Part shown: positions 1 through 8,674 of the stretch, in pieces
Layout of the letters: each line of letters starts with the position of its first letter
Numbering within the stretch: position 1 is the first letter of the stretch
Assembly: GCF_003439925.1 (NCBI RefSeq)
Contig: NZ_QQRR01000001.1
Span: 1,674,001 to 1,738,000 of the forward strand
Source of the DNA: Haloprofundus halophilus
GTDB taxonomy: Archaea; Halobacteriota; Halobacteria; Halobacteriales; Haloferacaceae
Reading direction: 5' to 3'
Length of the DNA stretch: 64,000 nucleotides
Program-made: the position numbers and the translations under genes
Notes under the pieces: model-generated
What the model was told of the DNA's origin: nothing
The model's input: only the letters and a program-made list of their open reading frames with translations
The model's database searches: none

Positions 1-79
1 GTTCTACCTGTACAACACGCGCGACGAAATCGACGTGCTCGTCGACGCGGTGGACGAAGCGCGGCAGCTGTTCGGATAA
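1..79 (+). CDS. sufS: Cysteine desulfurase, C-terminal end (partial)
   Basis: Only the last 25 codons and the TAA stop are in the window; the gene begins before base 1. The visible tail (FYLYNTRDEIDVLVDAV, then ending in LFG) matches the end of SufS/Csd class-II aminotransferase-fold desulfurases, which take sulfur from cysteine for Fe-S cluster assembly. The scaffold gene sufU lies about 1.3 kb downstream on the same strand, which supports the call. The catalytic Cys and the PLP Lys are outside the window, so the identification rests on the tail and on context. Confidence 0.7.
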   Translation, partial: FYLYNTRDEIDVLVDAVDEARQLFG

Positions 80-107
80 CTCGTCCTCCTTTTCCGCCGA
101 CGCGTCG

Positions 108-113
108 TTTATC
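108..113 (+). promoter_or_regulatory. TATA-like box for the threonine-synthase-like gene
   Basis: TTTATC lies 26-31 bases before the ATG at 139. This is the spacing expected for a leaderless haloarchaeal transcript that starts at the start codon. It supports both that start and transcription separate from the upstream sufS. Confidence 0.5.
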
Positions 114-138
114 CCACCTCGCCCGACACCCACAACTC

Positions 139-1320
139 ATGACCGAGCGCACCTGCTACGCCTGCGGCGCGACGGCCGCCGCCCCCGCGACGCGCTGCGA
201 CTGCGGCGAACCGCTGTGGCTCGACACCGGCCCTCTCGACTTCGACTGGAGCGCCGTCGCCGACGAACCGGGGATGTGGCGCTACGCCGAGTTGCTCCCC
301 TTCGAATCGCCCGGCGGCGTCGCCGACGCGGCCGGTGGGACACCACTACTTCGACTCCCCCGACTCGACGAGTTCGCCGGCGTGCGCCTCCACCTGAAAG
401 ACGAGGGGTCGAACCCGACGGGGAGTTTCAAAGACCGAGGAAGCGCGTTGGGCGTCGCCGCCGCGCTCGAATCGGGTGCCGATACCGTCGGAACCGTCTC
501 GCACGGCAACATGGCGATGAGCACCGCCGCCAACGCCGCGAGCGCGGGCCTCGACTGCGTCGTGCTCGTCCCCGACGACATCCCCGAGTCGCGCATCGAC
601 CTCATCTCGCAGTACGGGCCGACGCTCCTCCGCGTGGTAGGCGACTACGCCGACCTCTACGACCGGTCGCTCGAACTCGGTGCGGAACTCGGGATTCCGT
701 TTCTGAACTCCGACGTGCCGCTGCGCGTCGAGGGACAGAAGACGACGGCGCTGGAGATTTGCGAGGCGTTCGCGCCCGAGGTGCCGGACGCCATCGTCCT
801 CCCGGTGAGCAGCGGCGGCCACGCCAGCGGCGTCTGGAAAGCGCTTCGAGAACTGGAGGCGGCGGGTGTCGTCAACCGCGTTCCTCGCTTGTACTTCGCA
901 CAAGCCGCCGCGTGCGCACCTATCGCCGACGCGTTCGCCGCGGGTGACGAGTCGGTTTCGCCCGTCGAGGGCGGCGATACCGTCGCCTACTCCATCGCCA
1001 ACCGCGACCCCCCGAGCGGGACGCGCGCGCTCACGGCAGCGAGAGAAACCGACGGGGCCGTCGTCGCGGTTTCGGACGACGAGATACGCGCCGCGCGAGG
1101 GGCGATAGCCGAATCCGGGGGGCTGAGCGTCGAATCCGCGTCGGCGACGTCGCTCGCGGCGATTCGGCGACTCGCGGCCGACGGCGAACTCGACGCCAAG
1201 GACGACGTCGTCGCGGTGGCGACGGGGAGAGGCATCTCGGAGTCGCCGCCCGCCTCGGAGGAGGCGAGCGTCGGTCGGGTCGGCATCGGCGAACTCGGCG
1301 AGAGACTCGCGTCCCGCTGA
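139..1320 (+). CDS. thrC: Threonine synthase-like PLP-dependent enzyme
   Basis: A 393-residue fold-type II PLP enzyme of the threonine synthase group, which converts O-phosphohomoserine to threonine. The N-terminus has a zinc-ribbon-like Cys set (C6, C9, C20, C22), as in archaeal ThrC. The PLP lysine sits in NPTGSFKDRG (K98), and a glycine-rich phosphate-binding loop appears near VSSGGHASG. The gene lies between sufS and sufU, so it may be a ThrC paralogue rather than the main threonine synthase. Haloarchaea often carry more than one copy, and substrate specificity cannot be read from sequence alone. A TATA-like box 26-31 bases upstream supports the ATG. Confidence 0.8.
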   Translation: MTERTCYACGATAAAPATRCDCGEPLWLDTGPLDFDWSAVADEPGMWRYAELLPFESPGGVADAAGGTPLLRLPRLDEFAGVRLHLKDEGSNPTGSFKDRGSALGVAAALESGADTVGTVSHGNMAMSTAANAASAGLDCVVLVPDDIPESRIDLISQYGPTLLRVVGDYADLYDRSLELGAELGIPFLNSDVPLRVEGQKTTALEICEAFAPEVPDAIVLPVSSGGHASGVWKALRELEAAGVVNRVPRLYFAQAAACAPIADAFAAGDESVSPVEGGDTVAYSIANRDPPSGTRALTAARETDGAVVAVSDDEIRAARGAIAESGGLSVESASATSLAAIRRLAADGELDAKDDVVAVATGRGISESPPASEEASVGRVGIGELGERLASR

Positions 1321-1388
1321 GTCGCCGGAGACGCCCTGCGAGCGCCCCGGAACCCTTTTGCGTCGCACTGGCCTATCCAGAGGTAACT

Positions 1389-1811
1389 ATGGGTATGGGC
1401 TCGGACATGTACCGGCAGCAGATTCTCGACCACTACAAGAACCCGCGCAACTACGGCGAGATGGAGAATCCGACGTTCTCGCACGTGGGCGAGAACCCCT
1501 CCTGCGGCGACACCATCAAGGTCGACGTGCGCCTCGAAGACGACGGCGAGACCATCGAGTACGTCTCCTTCACCGGCGACGGCTGCGCCATCTCGCAGGC
1601 CAGCGCGAGTCTGCTCTCGGAGAAGTTGCAGGGAACGACGCTCGACGAACTCGAAGCGATGGACACCGACGACGTGACCGAGATGCTCGGCGTCGACATC
1701 AGTCCGATGCGGATCAAATGCGCAGTGCTCGCGCGACAGGTCGCTCAGGACGGCGCGAAGCTCCACGAAGGCGAACTCGACGACCTCGACCGAACCGTCA
1801 CCGAGGAGTGA
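1389..1811 (+). CDS. sufU: Fe-S cluster assembly scaffold SufU
   Basis: A 140-residue IscU/SufU-type protein. It starts with the typical SDMYRQQILDHYKNPRNYG segment and keeps the three cluster or zinc ligand cysteines: C39 (in PSCGD, followed by D41), C66 (GDGCAIS) and C111 (IKCAV). It receives sulfur from the SufS desulfurase, whose gene end lies 1.3 kb upstream. The insert between the third-ligand region and the body resembles SufU more than bacterial IscU. The first ATG at 1389 gives the usual family N-terminus. There is no clear separate terminator before it. Confidence 0.9.
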   Translation: MGMGSDMYRQQILDHYKNPRNYGEMENPTFSHVGENPSCGDTIKVDVRLEDDGETIEYVSFTGDGCAISQASASLLSEKLQGTTLDELEAMDTDDVTEMLGVDISPMRIKCAVLARQVAQDGAKLHEGELDDLDRTVTEE

Positions 1812-1935
1812 GTCGAGAGGCGGTAGCGAACTCGGTTCCCGCAGATCGCCGTCAGAGCGGTTCTTCTTCCGTTTCCGTCCCTCGGGCTGAGACGACGATG
1901 CAAAGGGCTACGCTATCGCATCGCGTATCAGTATC

Positions 1936-2067
1936 ATGTCACAGCACCCCACACAGACGTACGAGTGCGACAACTGCGGCCACCGCGCGCGAACGAACGC
2001 GCCGCCGGGACACTGCTCGGTCTGCGGCGGCGAGATGATAAATATCAGCGTCGCCCGAAACAGTTAG
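1936..2067 (+). CDS. Rubrerythrin-like zinc-ribbon mini-protein
   Basis: A 43-residue protein with a rubredoxin/rubrerythrin-type knuckle pair: CDNCG at residues 11-15 and CSVCGG at 27-32, followed by the NISVAR ending. Tiny proteins of this pattern are widespread in haloarchaea and are annotated as rubrerythrin-like domain proteins. They probably bind zinc or iron and have no known function. It is convergent with radA, with 16 bases between the two stops. The gene is real by family resemblance rather than by length. Confidence 0.8.
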   Translation: MSQHPTQTYECDNCGHRARTNAPPGHCSVCGGEMINISVARNS

Positions 2068-2083
2068 AAGAGATTTCCCGGAG

Positions 2084-3115
2084 TTATTCGGGCTTCAGCC
2101 CTTCGTTCTTGACGCGCATGACGGCTTCGCCGTCGGGGAGGTTCGGCGCGTCGACGAGGCGGACGATACGCTTGTCACCCTTCGATTTGCGGAGGTACAT
2201 CCGGAACGTCGACTTGTGGCCGAGGATGTTTCCACCGATAGGCTGCGTCGGGTCGCCGAAGAACGCGTCGGGGTTCGCGGACACCTGGTTCGTGACGATG
2301 ATGACGCAGTTGTGGAGGTTGCCGACGCGGTCGATGTCGTGGAGGTGACGGTTGAGCTTCTGCTGGCGGTCGGCGAGGTTGCCGCGGCCGACGTACTCGG
2401 CGCGGAAGTGCGCCGTCAGCGAGTCCACGCAGAGGAGACGGACCGGCCACTCGGTGTCGGTGTGCTCGCTGGCGAGTTCCTCGGCCTTCTCGGCCAGGAG
2501 CATCTGGTGGTTGGAGTTGAACGCTTTGGCGACGTGAATCTTGTCGAGGAAGTCGTCGATGAGCTCGTCCATCGCGTCGTCGTCGCCGGGAGTGCCTTCG
2601 ATCTCGCGGTCGTCCATCGTCGCCTGAATCACCTCGTCGTCGAGGCCGCGGACCATGTCGTCGATACGCTCGGGGCGGAACGTGTCCTCGGAGTCGACGA
2701 AGATGCAGGAACCGCGGAGACCGCCCACTTCTTTCGGGAGCTGGACGTTGACCGCCATCTGGTGGGTGATCTGGGACTTACCCGCGCCGAACTCGCCGTA
2801 CACTTCGGTGATGGACTGGGTTTCGAGGCCGCCGCCGAGCAGGTCGTCGGCCTCGGGGATCTGCCAGCTGAGCTTGCCGATCGTTTCGCGGCGTTCGAGC
2901 ACCGTCGAACCGGTCTCGAAGCCGCCGATGTCGGCGGCGTCGCGGGCGGCGAGAACTACGTCGTTGGCCGTGCTCTCGCCGATGTCCGCCTTCGAGCCGA
3001 GGTCGCTCGGACTCGCGACGGCGATGCTCTCGTACGTTCGGTAACCGGCTTCCATGAGTTTGTCCGCGGTCGCGGGACCGACGCCCGGGAGGTTTTCGAG
3101 GTCGTCATCTGCCAT
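2084..3115 (-). CDS. radA: DNA repair and recombination protein RadA
   Basis: The archaeal RecA/Rad51 recombinase, 343 residues from the chosen start. A helix-hairpin-helix DNA-binding domain ([18 protein letters not shown], residues 8-25) is followed by the ATPase core. Walker A is GEFGAGKSQ (107-115) and Walker B is LLCVD (227-231). It forms filaments on single-stranded DNA and carries out strand exchange. An in-frame ATG ten codons upstream (3145) overlaps the TTTATG promoter box, so the start MADDD at 3115 is preferred. No intein is present, although RadA inteins occur in some haloarchaea. Confidence 0.97.
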   Translation of the reverse strand: MADDDLENLPGVGPATADKLMEAGYRTYESIAVASPSDLGSKADIGESTANDVVLAARDAADIGGFETGSTVLERRETIGKLSWQIPEADDLLGGGLETQSITEVYGEFGAGKSQITHQMAVNVQLPKEVGGLRGSCIFVDSEDTFRPERIDDMVRGLDDEVIQATMDDREIEGTPGDDDAMDELIDDFLDKIHVAKAFNSNHQMLLAEKAEELASEHTDTEWPVRLLCVDSLTAHFRAEYVGRGNLADRQQKLNRHLHDIDRVGNLHNCVIIVTNQVSANPDAFFGDPTQPIGGNILGHKSTFRMYLRKSKGDKRIVRLVDAPNLPDGEAVMRVKNEGLKPE

Positions 3116-3142
3116 TGTACATCCGGCTTGCGCCCCACCGGA

Positions 3143-3148
3143 CATAAA
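3143..3148 (-). promoter_or_regulatory. TATA-like box of radA
   Basis: Read on the minus strand this is TTTATG, 28-33 bases upstream of the radA start codon. The position fits a leaderless transcript and decides between the two candidate ATG codons. Confidence 0.5.
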
Positions 3149-3252
3149 GCCTCGTTAACAGGGGAGTGAAAGTGAAACTGGACGCCTACACGGGGGTAGG
3201 AAGTTCGAAGTCGCGAACGTTCAAAACAGAAGAGCGAACGACGAGAGCCGAC

Positions 3253-3864
3253 TCAGTCCCAGGGGTGGCCGCCGCGCTGGTCGGGCCACAGCGGATACCA
3301 GTACCGCTCGTCGTCTTCGATGCCGAGTTCGCCGTCGAGGACGGACTGGAGTTTGAACTCGACGCGCTGGTTTCGCTCGTGGCCCGTCCGGGGAGCGAAC
3401 GGGTAGTACGCGCCGCGGCGGAACGAGTACACCCAGTACGCGCGGACGTTCTCGTCGGATTTCTCGAAGCCGAAGACGGCGGCCAAGAGCCGGGAGCCGT
3501 AGCCGCGTTCGATGAACTCGTCGGCGGCGAAGTGGATGCTCGTCACGAGGTCCTCGGGGTCGCTGTCCTCCAGCACCACCCACTGGTAGCCGTGGCTGTC
3601 CTCGTGGCGGCGGAACGTCGTCCCCGTCTCCTCGCTGCCGGCGTGGAGGATGGCCTCGACTTCGTCGAGCGTCTCGGCGAAGTCGGTGCTGTCGACCGAC
3701 GAGAAGCAGAGCGCCGCCGCGCCGACGTGGTCGTAGCCGAGGTCCGCCTGCATCGTGAGATACGCGGTCGACATCCCGAAGAGGTCCTCGGGGTCGGCTT
3801 TGCGAGTCGCGTCCGCCTCCGCGCGGAGACCCAGCACGGAGCGGATAGAGTCGAACAGTCCCAT
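3253..3864 (-). CDS. pspAB: PspA-associated protein PspAB
   Basis: A 203-residue protein starting MGLFDSIRSVLG, then a DADPEDLFGM-like segment and an aromatic-rich end (YWYPLWPDQRGG). This pattern is the haloarchaeal PspAB family, which usually sits next to htpX and is linked by context to the phage-shock or membrane-stress response. The htpX gene lies upstream on the same strand with a 217-base gap, which supports that role. No enzyme motif is visible. An in-frame upstream extension of 58 codons is open but looks unlike haloarchaeal protein (rich in Leu and Arg), so the ATG at 3864 is preferred. Confidence 0.85.
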   Translation of the reverse strand: MGLFDSIRSVLGLRAEADATRKADPEDLFGMSTAYLTMQADLGYDHVGAAALCFSSVDSTDFAETLDEVEAILHAGSEETGTTFRRHEDSHGYQWVVLEDSDPEDLVTSIHFAADEFIERGYGSRLLAAVFGFEKSDENVRAYWVYSFRRGAYYPFAPRTGHERNQRVEFKLQSVLDGELGIEDDERYWYPLWPDQRGGHPWD

Positions 3865-4081
3865 ACCCGTCGTTGGATTCCCGGGGATTAGGTCGTTTCC
3901 ACTCGGACGACCGAACGGTTCCCGTCGAAGGGAGAGCCGCTGCCACGGTTCCGAAAGCGTGAACCGGTCGAGAGAGGCGAGTCCGCCGATGTACGCCGCG
4001 AGATTCAGATTTCGCCGGGTGAGTACGACGAGTTCCACCGCTCGGACGAGAAAGTCGAACGCGCGGCGGGGTCGAAGCGTC

Positions 4082-4951
4082 TCAGCGCCCTTCCATCTCG
4101 CGCTCCAACTGGCGGAGACGCTCGACGCGGTTCTCGGTGGAGGGGTGGGTGCTGGCGATTTTACCGATGAAGCCGCTGCGGATGGGGATGATGAAGAACG
4201 CGTTCATCTCCGACTGCTCGCGCAGGTCCTCCTTCGGGACGTTGTCCATCCGGCCGTCGATGGTCAGCAGCGCGGAGGCGAGCGCCGAGGGGTTACCCGT
4301 GATGGTCGCCCCGCCGCGGTCGGCGGCGTACTCGCGGTAGCGCGAGAGCGCGCGGATGAGCAGGAACGAGACGACCCACACCACGAGCGAGACGAGGATG
4401 GCGACGATGACGGGCGCGCCGCCCTCGCGGCGGCTGCCGCCCCCGAACCAGAAGCCCCAGCGGACGATCATGAACGCGACCGTCGAGAGGAACGAGGCGA
4501 TGGTCATCACCATCACGTCGCGGTTCTTCACGTGCGCGAGTTCGTGCGCCATCACGCCCTCTAACTCCTCCTGATCGAGTGTCTGTAAGAGGCCCGTAGT
4601 CACGGCGACGGTCGAACTCTTCTGACTCCGACCGGTCGCGAACGCGTTCGGGACGCGCGACTGCGCGACGGCGACGTCGGGTTTCGGGAGGTCAGCCTGC
4701 TGGGAGAGCCGGCCGACCATCGCGTGCAACTGCGGGTACTCGTCCTCGCTGACCTTCTTCGCGCCCATGCTGTACAGCGCGAGCTTGTCGCTGAAGAGGA
4801 ACTGGGCGAGGAAGAAGATGCCCACGAATATCAGCATGTACGAGTAGCCGATTTGGGAGAGTACTCCCACGAATACGATGTAGAGGGCGAACAGGAGGAA
4901 CATCGTGAGCGCCATGCGCCCGCGAAGCCCCCAGTCGGGTTTCCATTCCAT
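4082..4951 (-). CDS. htpX: Membrane zinc metalloprotease HtpX
   Basis: An M48-family integral membrane protease of 289 residues. Two hydrophobic segments lie near residues 13-32 and 37-54, the zinc site HELAH is at 136-140, two more membrane segments follow (about 147-168 and 178-200), and the third zinc ligand lies in REYAAD (E208). HtpX degrades misfolded or damaged membrane proteins. Its neighbour pspAB points to membrane-stress quality control. A CATAAA (TTTATG on the minus strand) 24-29 bases upstream supports the start MEWKP as a leaderless gene. Confidence 0.95.
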   Translation of the reverse strand: MEWKPDWGLRGRMALTMFLLFALYIVFVGVLSQIGYSYMLIFVGIFFLAQFLFSDKLALYSMGAKKVSEDEYPQLHAMVGRLSQQADLPKPDVAVAQSRVPNAFATGRSQKSSTVAVTTGLLQTLDQEELEGVMAHELAHVKNRDVMVMTIASFLSTVAFMIVRWGFWFGGGSRREGGAPVIVAILVSLVVWVVSFLLIRALSRYREYAADRGGATITGNPSALASALLTIDGRMDNVPKEDLREQSEMNAFFIIPIRSGFIGKIASTHPSTENRVERLRQLEREMEGR

Positions 4952-4974
4952 GCCCAAACATACCGTCCGCGAAG

Positions 4975-4980
4975 CATAAA
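4975..4980 (-). promoter_or_regulatory. TATA-like box of htpX
   Basis: TTTATG on the minus strand, 24-29 bases before the htpX ATG. It lies in the divergent gap between htpX and the epimerase gene. Confidence 0.5.
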
Positions 4981-5162
4981 CCCTGTCGGAAATCGCGGTC
5001 GGATAGTGCGATACTCGAAAATCGGGGGTCGAAATCCGACCGTTCGTCGGCCGTCGAAGCTCGGTGGCGAGAAGGGCGTCGACACGGCGAGCCCCCGAAC
5101 CGACTCCGGCAACACGGACGGGACGGGCGAGGCTACTTGCGGCCGTCGTCCCTTCGAACGGT

Positions 5163-6080
5163 ATGGACACTGTACTCGTCACCGGTGGCCTCGGCCGCTC
5201 GGGTCGTTGGATCGTCGACCGACTCGCCGACGACTACGACGTGATTTGCGCCGACCTCTCGCAACCGGGCTTCGAGGTACCGGAACGCCCGCGAATCGAT
5301 TTCCGGGCCGCCGACCTCACCGACCGCGGCGAGGCGTTCGACCTCGTCTCCGAACTCGACCCTGACGCCGTCGTCCACTGGGCGGCGCTTCCGTCGCCGA
5401 CGCGCCACGCCGGCGGTCGGGTGTTCGAGACGAACACGATGGCGACGTACAACGTGCTCGTCGCCGCCGCGCGCCGGAACGCGAAAGTCGTCTGGGCGTC
5501 GAGCGAGAGCGCCTACGGCTTCCCGTTCGCCCGCGAGACGCCGCTGCCGGACGAACTCCCGATCACCGAGGACCACGCGCTGCGCCCGGAGGACCCCTAC
5601 GGCACCTCGAAAGTCGTCGGCGAGGAAGTCGCGAAGATGGTCGTCCGACGGTACGACGTCCCGGTCGCCTCGATTCGGCCGTCGTGGATTCAGTACCCCG
5701 GCGAGTACGGCTGCCGCGACCGAGACGACCTCCGAGAGGGTCGACCGCTCTCGGAACTCGACCTCGACGCGGGCGTCGGTAACTTCTGGTCCTACGTCGA
5801 CGTGCGCGACGTGGCGTCGCTCGTCGCGGCGACGCTCGACGCCGGGTTCCGGGGCCACGAGGCGTTCCACGCCGCCGCGGCGGAGAACTACCTCGACGTT
5901 GCGACGCTCGACGCGGTCGAAGAACAGTTCGGCGCGCTCCCCGACGACTGCGACCTCGACGGCGACGCGTCGGCGCTGTCGACGGCGAAAGCCGACCGCC
6001 TGCTCGACTGGCGACCCGCTCACTCCTGGCGCGAGGCGGTGGACGAATCGGTCACGGAACCGAACCTCCTCGCGGACTGA
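5163..6080 (+). CDS. NAD-dependent epimerase/dehydratase family protein
   Basis: A 305-residue extended short-chain dehydrogenase. The NAD-binding motif TGGLGRSG lies at residues 7-14. There is a YGTSK catalytic Tyr/Lys motif (PYGTSKVVGEE) and a catalytic-Ser region at WASSES. This group acts on nucleotide sugars or uronic acids, and the substrate cannot be assigned. Three further epimerase-like genes occur in this window (at 14541, 25425 and 39240) and none is linked to a sugar-nucleotide cluster. A T-rich stretch just after the stop (about 6089-6095) could act as a terminator. Confidence 0.85.
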   Translation: MDTVLVTGGLGRSGRWIVDRLADDYDVICADLSQPGFEVPERPRIDFRAADLTDRGEAFDLVSELDPDAVVHWAALPSPTRHAGGRVFETNTMATYNVLVAAARRNAKVVWASSESAYGFPFARETPLPDELPITEDHALRPEDPYGTSKVVGEEVAKMVVRRYDVPVASIRPSWIQYPGEYGCRDRDDLREGRPLSELDLDAGVGNFWSYVDVRDVASLVAATLDAGFRGHEAFHAAAAENYLDVATLDAVEEQFGALPDDCDLDGDASALSTAKADRLLDWRPAHSWREAVDESVTEPNLLAD

Positions 6081-6121
6081 CCCGCGGTGGCTTTTTGCGA
6101 GCGAGTAGCACACCATAGCGT

Positions 6122-6763
6122 ATGGTGTTCGACGACAGAACCGACGCGGGCGAGCGGTTAGCCGACCTGCTCGAACGGCGGGGTGTCGAAGCCGACCTCG
6201 TGCTCGCGATCCCGCGCGGCGGGCTTCCGGTCGGCCGCGCCGTCGCCGACCGACTCGGCGTCCCGCTCGACGTCGTCGTCGCGGAGAAACTCGGCGCGCC
6301 GGGGAATCCGGAACTCGCCATCGGAGCCGTCGCGGGCGACGGGAGCGTCTGGGTGAACGACGAGTTGGTCGACCACCTCGGCGTCTCCTCGGCGTACGTC
6401 GAGCGGGTCCGCGAGAGCGAAGCCGAGAACGCCCGCGAGAAGGTCGCGTCGTACCGTGGCGGGGAGGCCGTCCCGGAACTGGCGGGCAGGCGAGTCGTCC
6501 TCGTCGACGACGGCATCGCGACGGGCGCGACGGCCATCGCCTGCCTCCGACAGATACGGAGCGCCGGAGCGGCGCACCTCACGCTCGCGGTTCCGGTCGC
6601 GCCCGGAGACGCCGAGTCGCGGCTGGAGGGCGAGTTCGACGCGTTCGTCTGCGTCGAGTCGCCGAGGTGGTTCGGCGCGGTCGGCCAGTACTACCGGTCG
6701 TTCGGGCAGGTGTCGAACGAGGAGGCGCGGGCGATACTGGAGTCGTACGAACCGAACGGGTGA
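6122..6763 (+). CDS. Phosphoribosyltransferase family protein
   Basis: A 213-residue type-I phosphoribosyltransferase fold. The PRPP-binding loop is VVLVDDGIATGATA, and the N-terminal part has AIPRGGLPVGRAVA. The layout (AIPRGG, then AEKLGAPGNPELAIGAV, then the PRPP loop) is that of the stand-alone family often found near dienelactone-hydrolase or erythromycin-esterase-like genes. Its natural base substrate is not established. No purine or pyrimidine gene adjoins it, so a more exact name is not justified. Confidence 0.85.
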   Translation: MVFDDRTDAGERLADLLERRGVEADLVLAIPRGGLPVGRAVADRLGVPLDVVVAEKLGAPGNPELAIGAVAGDGSVWVNDELVDHLGVSSAYVERVRESEAENAREKVASYRGGEAVPELAGRRVVLVDDGIATGATAIACLRQIRSAGAAHLTLAVPVAPGDAESRLEGEFDAFVCVESPRWFGAVGQYYRSFGQVSNEEARAILESYEPNG

Positions 6764-6842
6764 GAGACCGCGACGGACGGTAACGGGCGCGACGGCGCGC
6801 ACAGTCGTCGGTCTTAAACATCCGAGCGGCTTACCGAAGACA

Positions 6843-7964
6843 ATGAGTCAAACGCGCGAGTTCTGTCCGCGCTGCGGGAATCCGGTCGAGGAGCGGTCCG
6901 AGCCGCTTCCGGGTGCGCCGCGCGAGCGCGACGAGGTACTCTGCAACGCGTGCTACTTCGAGGATTTCGACCTCGTGGACGCGCCCGACCGGGTGACGGT
7001 CCGCGTCTGTGCGAACTGCGGGGCGGTCCACCGCGGCAACCGCTGGGTCGACGTGGGGGCACGCGACTACACCGACGTCGCCGTCGACGCCGTCAGCGAG
7101 TCGCTCGGCGTCCACCTCAAAGCCCGGGACGTGGCGTGGGCCGTCGAACCCGAGCAGGTCGACCAGAACACGATTCGGATGCACTGTCAGTTCTCCGGCG
7201 TCGTCCGGGGGACGTACGTCGAAGAGGAGGTCGTCGTCCCCGTCTACATCTCCCGAGAGACCTGTCAGCGCTGCGGGCGCATCGCCGGCGGTTACTACGC
7301 CAGCGAGATTCAGATTCGAGCCGAAGGTCGCGAACCGACGCCCGACGAGCAGGCGCGGGCGGTCGACATCGCCGAGGAGTTCGTCGCCGACCGCGAGGAG
7401 TCGGGCGACCGGAACGCGTTCATCACCGAGTCGAAGGAGGTCGCCGACGGCACCGACATCAAACTCTCGACGAACCAACTCGGTCAGGCGGTCGCCACCC
7501 GCATCACCCGCGAACTCGGCGGCAGCGTCGAGAGCTACCCGACGCTCGTCACCGAGGACAGCGACGGCAACGAGGTGTACCGCGTCACCTACGCGGTTCG
7601 CCTCCCGCGTTACACGCCCGGGACGGTCATCGACCCCGACGACGGCGAGGGACCGGTGCTGGTCCGCAGCGTCAAGGGGAACTTGAAGGGGACGCGCCTG
7701 ACGACGGGCGACCGCTACGAGGCGCGCTTCGAGGAGGGCGAGACGCCCGAGGCCCGCGAACTCGGGTCGGTCGACGACGCCGACGAGACTACCGTCGTCG
7801 CCGTCGAGGACGACCACGCGGTGCAGGTGCTCGACCCCGAGACGTACCAGTCGAAGACTATCGCCCGGCCGTCGTACTTCGACGTCGACGCCGAGACGGT
7901 TCCGGTACTGAAGAGTCGGGCGGGACTGCACATCCTCCCCGAAGACGCCGTCGACGAGGAGTGA
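6843..7964 (+). CDS. nmd3: NMD3 family ribosome-associated protein
   Basis: A 373-residue archaeal NMD3 homologue. It has four CxxC knuckles in the N-terminal zinc region: CPRCG, CNAC, CANCG and CQRCG. It then has the conserved NMD3 core. In eukaryotes NMD3 is the 60S export adaptor. Archaea have no nucleus, so here a role in late large-subunit maturation is likely (inference). The ATG at 6843 gives the usual MSQTREFCPRCG beginning. It stands alone, with a clear gap on each side. Confidence 0.92.
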   Translation: MSQTREFCPRCGNPVEERSEPLPGAPRERDEVLCNACYFEDFDLVDAPDRVTVRVCANCGAVHRGNRWVDVGARDYTDVAVDAVSESLGVHLKARDVAWAVEPEQVDQNTIRMHCQFSGVVRGTYVEEEVVVPVYISRETCQRCGRIAGGYYASEIQIRAEGREPTPDEQARAVDIAEEFVADREESGDRNAFITESKEVADGTDIKLSTNQLGQAVATRITRELGGSVESYPTLVTEDSDGNEVYRVTYAVRLPRYTPGTVIDPDDGEGPVLVRSVKGNLKGTRLTTGDRYEARFEEGETPEARELGSVDDADETTVVAVEDDHAVQVLDPETYQSKTIARPSYFDVDAETVPVLKSRAGLHILPEDAVDEE

Positions 7965-8034
7965 GAGCGAGGCGGAGAGGTGGGGCGGACGCGCCGCTAC
8001 GCGGTTTTGCAGACGAATCAGCGGTGAGAGAAAC

Positions 8035-8223
8035 TCAGTCGGCGCGCGCGGGAGTCACCGACTCGGACGACGACGGCGCGGCATCGTGGAGCGCGATACC
8101 GTGAGCGGCGAGCACCTTCCGGAACTCCGCTTGCGACTTCCCGGCGCGGGAGGCGGCCTGCGCGAGCGTCAGGGTTCCGCTGCGATACAGCGTCAGCGCC
8201 GTCGTGAGGGAGTGAGTGTGCAT
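8035..8223 (-). CDS. Small UPF0175-like helix-turn-helix protein
   Basis: A 62-residue protein. Residues 4-40 (LTTALTLYRSGTLTLAQAA and following) look like the short helix-turn-helix found in UPF0175-type proteins and small haloarchaeal relatives (helix, turn at SGTL, helix LAQAASRAGKS). The tail is Ser/Glu-rich. An in-frame ATG 11 codons earlier (8256) overlaps the AT-rich promoter segment CTTTACATG, so 8223 is preferred. It may be a DNA-binding antitoxin-like protein, but no toxin gene adjoins it. Confidence 0.65.
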   Translation of the reverse strand: MHTHSLTTALTLYRSGTLTLAQAASRAGKSQAEFRKVLAAHGIALHDAAPSSSESVTPARAD

Positions 8224-8413
8224 CTGCGTTCGAGAACTGCTACAGAATACGTTCATGTAAAGCTATCGTGAGAATACGTGCCACTACTCGCGAGTAGGAC
8301 GCACTTAGATTGTCTATTGTCCAAATTCACGGAGTCAAACAGAACATAATGGTAATATTGTGAATAATCGTGTCGTACGTGTCCGGCGAACTCTGCCGGG
8401 CGACGAGGAACAG

Positions 8414-8421
8414 CTACAAAT
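8414..8421 (+). promoter_or_regulatory. TATA-like box for a 28-residue membrane peptide
   Basis: CTACAAAT lies 24-31 bases before the ATG at 8445, which is leaderless spacing. It is the main nucleotide-level support that the tiny ORF is expressed. Confidence 0.35.
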
Positions 8422-8444
8422 GGGGGTGCGCCGAAACGGGAGCC

Positions 8445-8531
8445 ATGGACCGACAGCAGTGGATTGCGATCTTCTTCGTCGTGCTCATGATCGGGTCGTC
8501 CGTCGTCTACGCGGGCGCGAGTCTGTTCTGA
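8445..8531 (+). CDS. 28-residue single-span membrane peptide
   Basis: A tiny ORF with a polar start (MDRQQW) and one continuous hydrophobic helix (IAIFFVVLMIGSSVVYAGA) ending in SLF. The composition is far from random for this GC-rich genome, and a TATA-like box lies at leaderless distance. Similar one-helix microproteins beginning MDR/MNR are common in haloarchaea, and their function is unknown. Its stop codon is part of the first copy of a 28-base tandem repeat. It could be a regulator or subunit of a membrane complex, but nothing adjacent says which. Confidence 0.6.
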   Translation: MDRQQWIAIFFVVLMIGSSVVYAGASLF

Positions 8532-8599
8532 GACGGCCACTCCGTTCTGAGACTTCTGAGACGGCCACTCCGTTCTGAGACTTCTGAGACGGCCACTCC
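8526..8599. repeat. 28-bp tandem repeat, about 2.6 copies
   Basis: Copies lie at 8526-8553, 8554-8581 and 8582-8599 (partial). Each full copy is a 19-base part (TTCTGAGACGGCCACTCCG) followed by its own first 9 bases (TTCTGAGAC). The two full copies are identical, which suggests recent expansion. The first copy contains the stop codon of the 28-residue peptide. The array lies between that stop and the end of the convergent helicase gene. Confidence 0.9.
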
Positions 8600-8674
8600 T
8601 GCGTCGCCACGGGAGACCGTGACGAGCGGTGACGGCGTCCGGACAGCCGCGTTCGTCCGACCGTCGTTCGTCTC

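Noticed and set aside
3116-3145. Longer start for RadA (ten extra codons)
   Set aside because: The upstream ATG falls in the TATA-like box, and the extra residues are not part of the RadA family.
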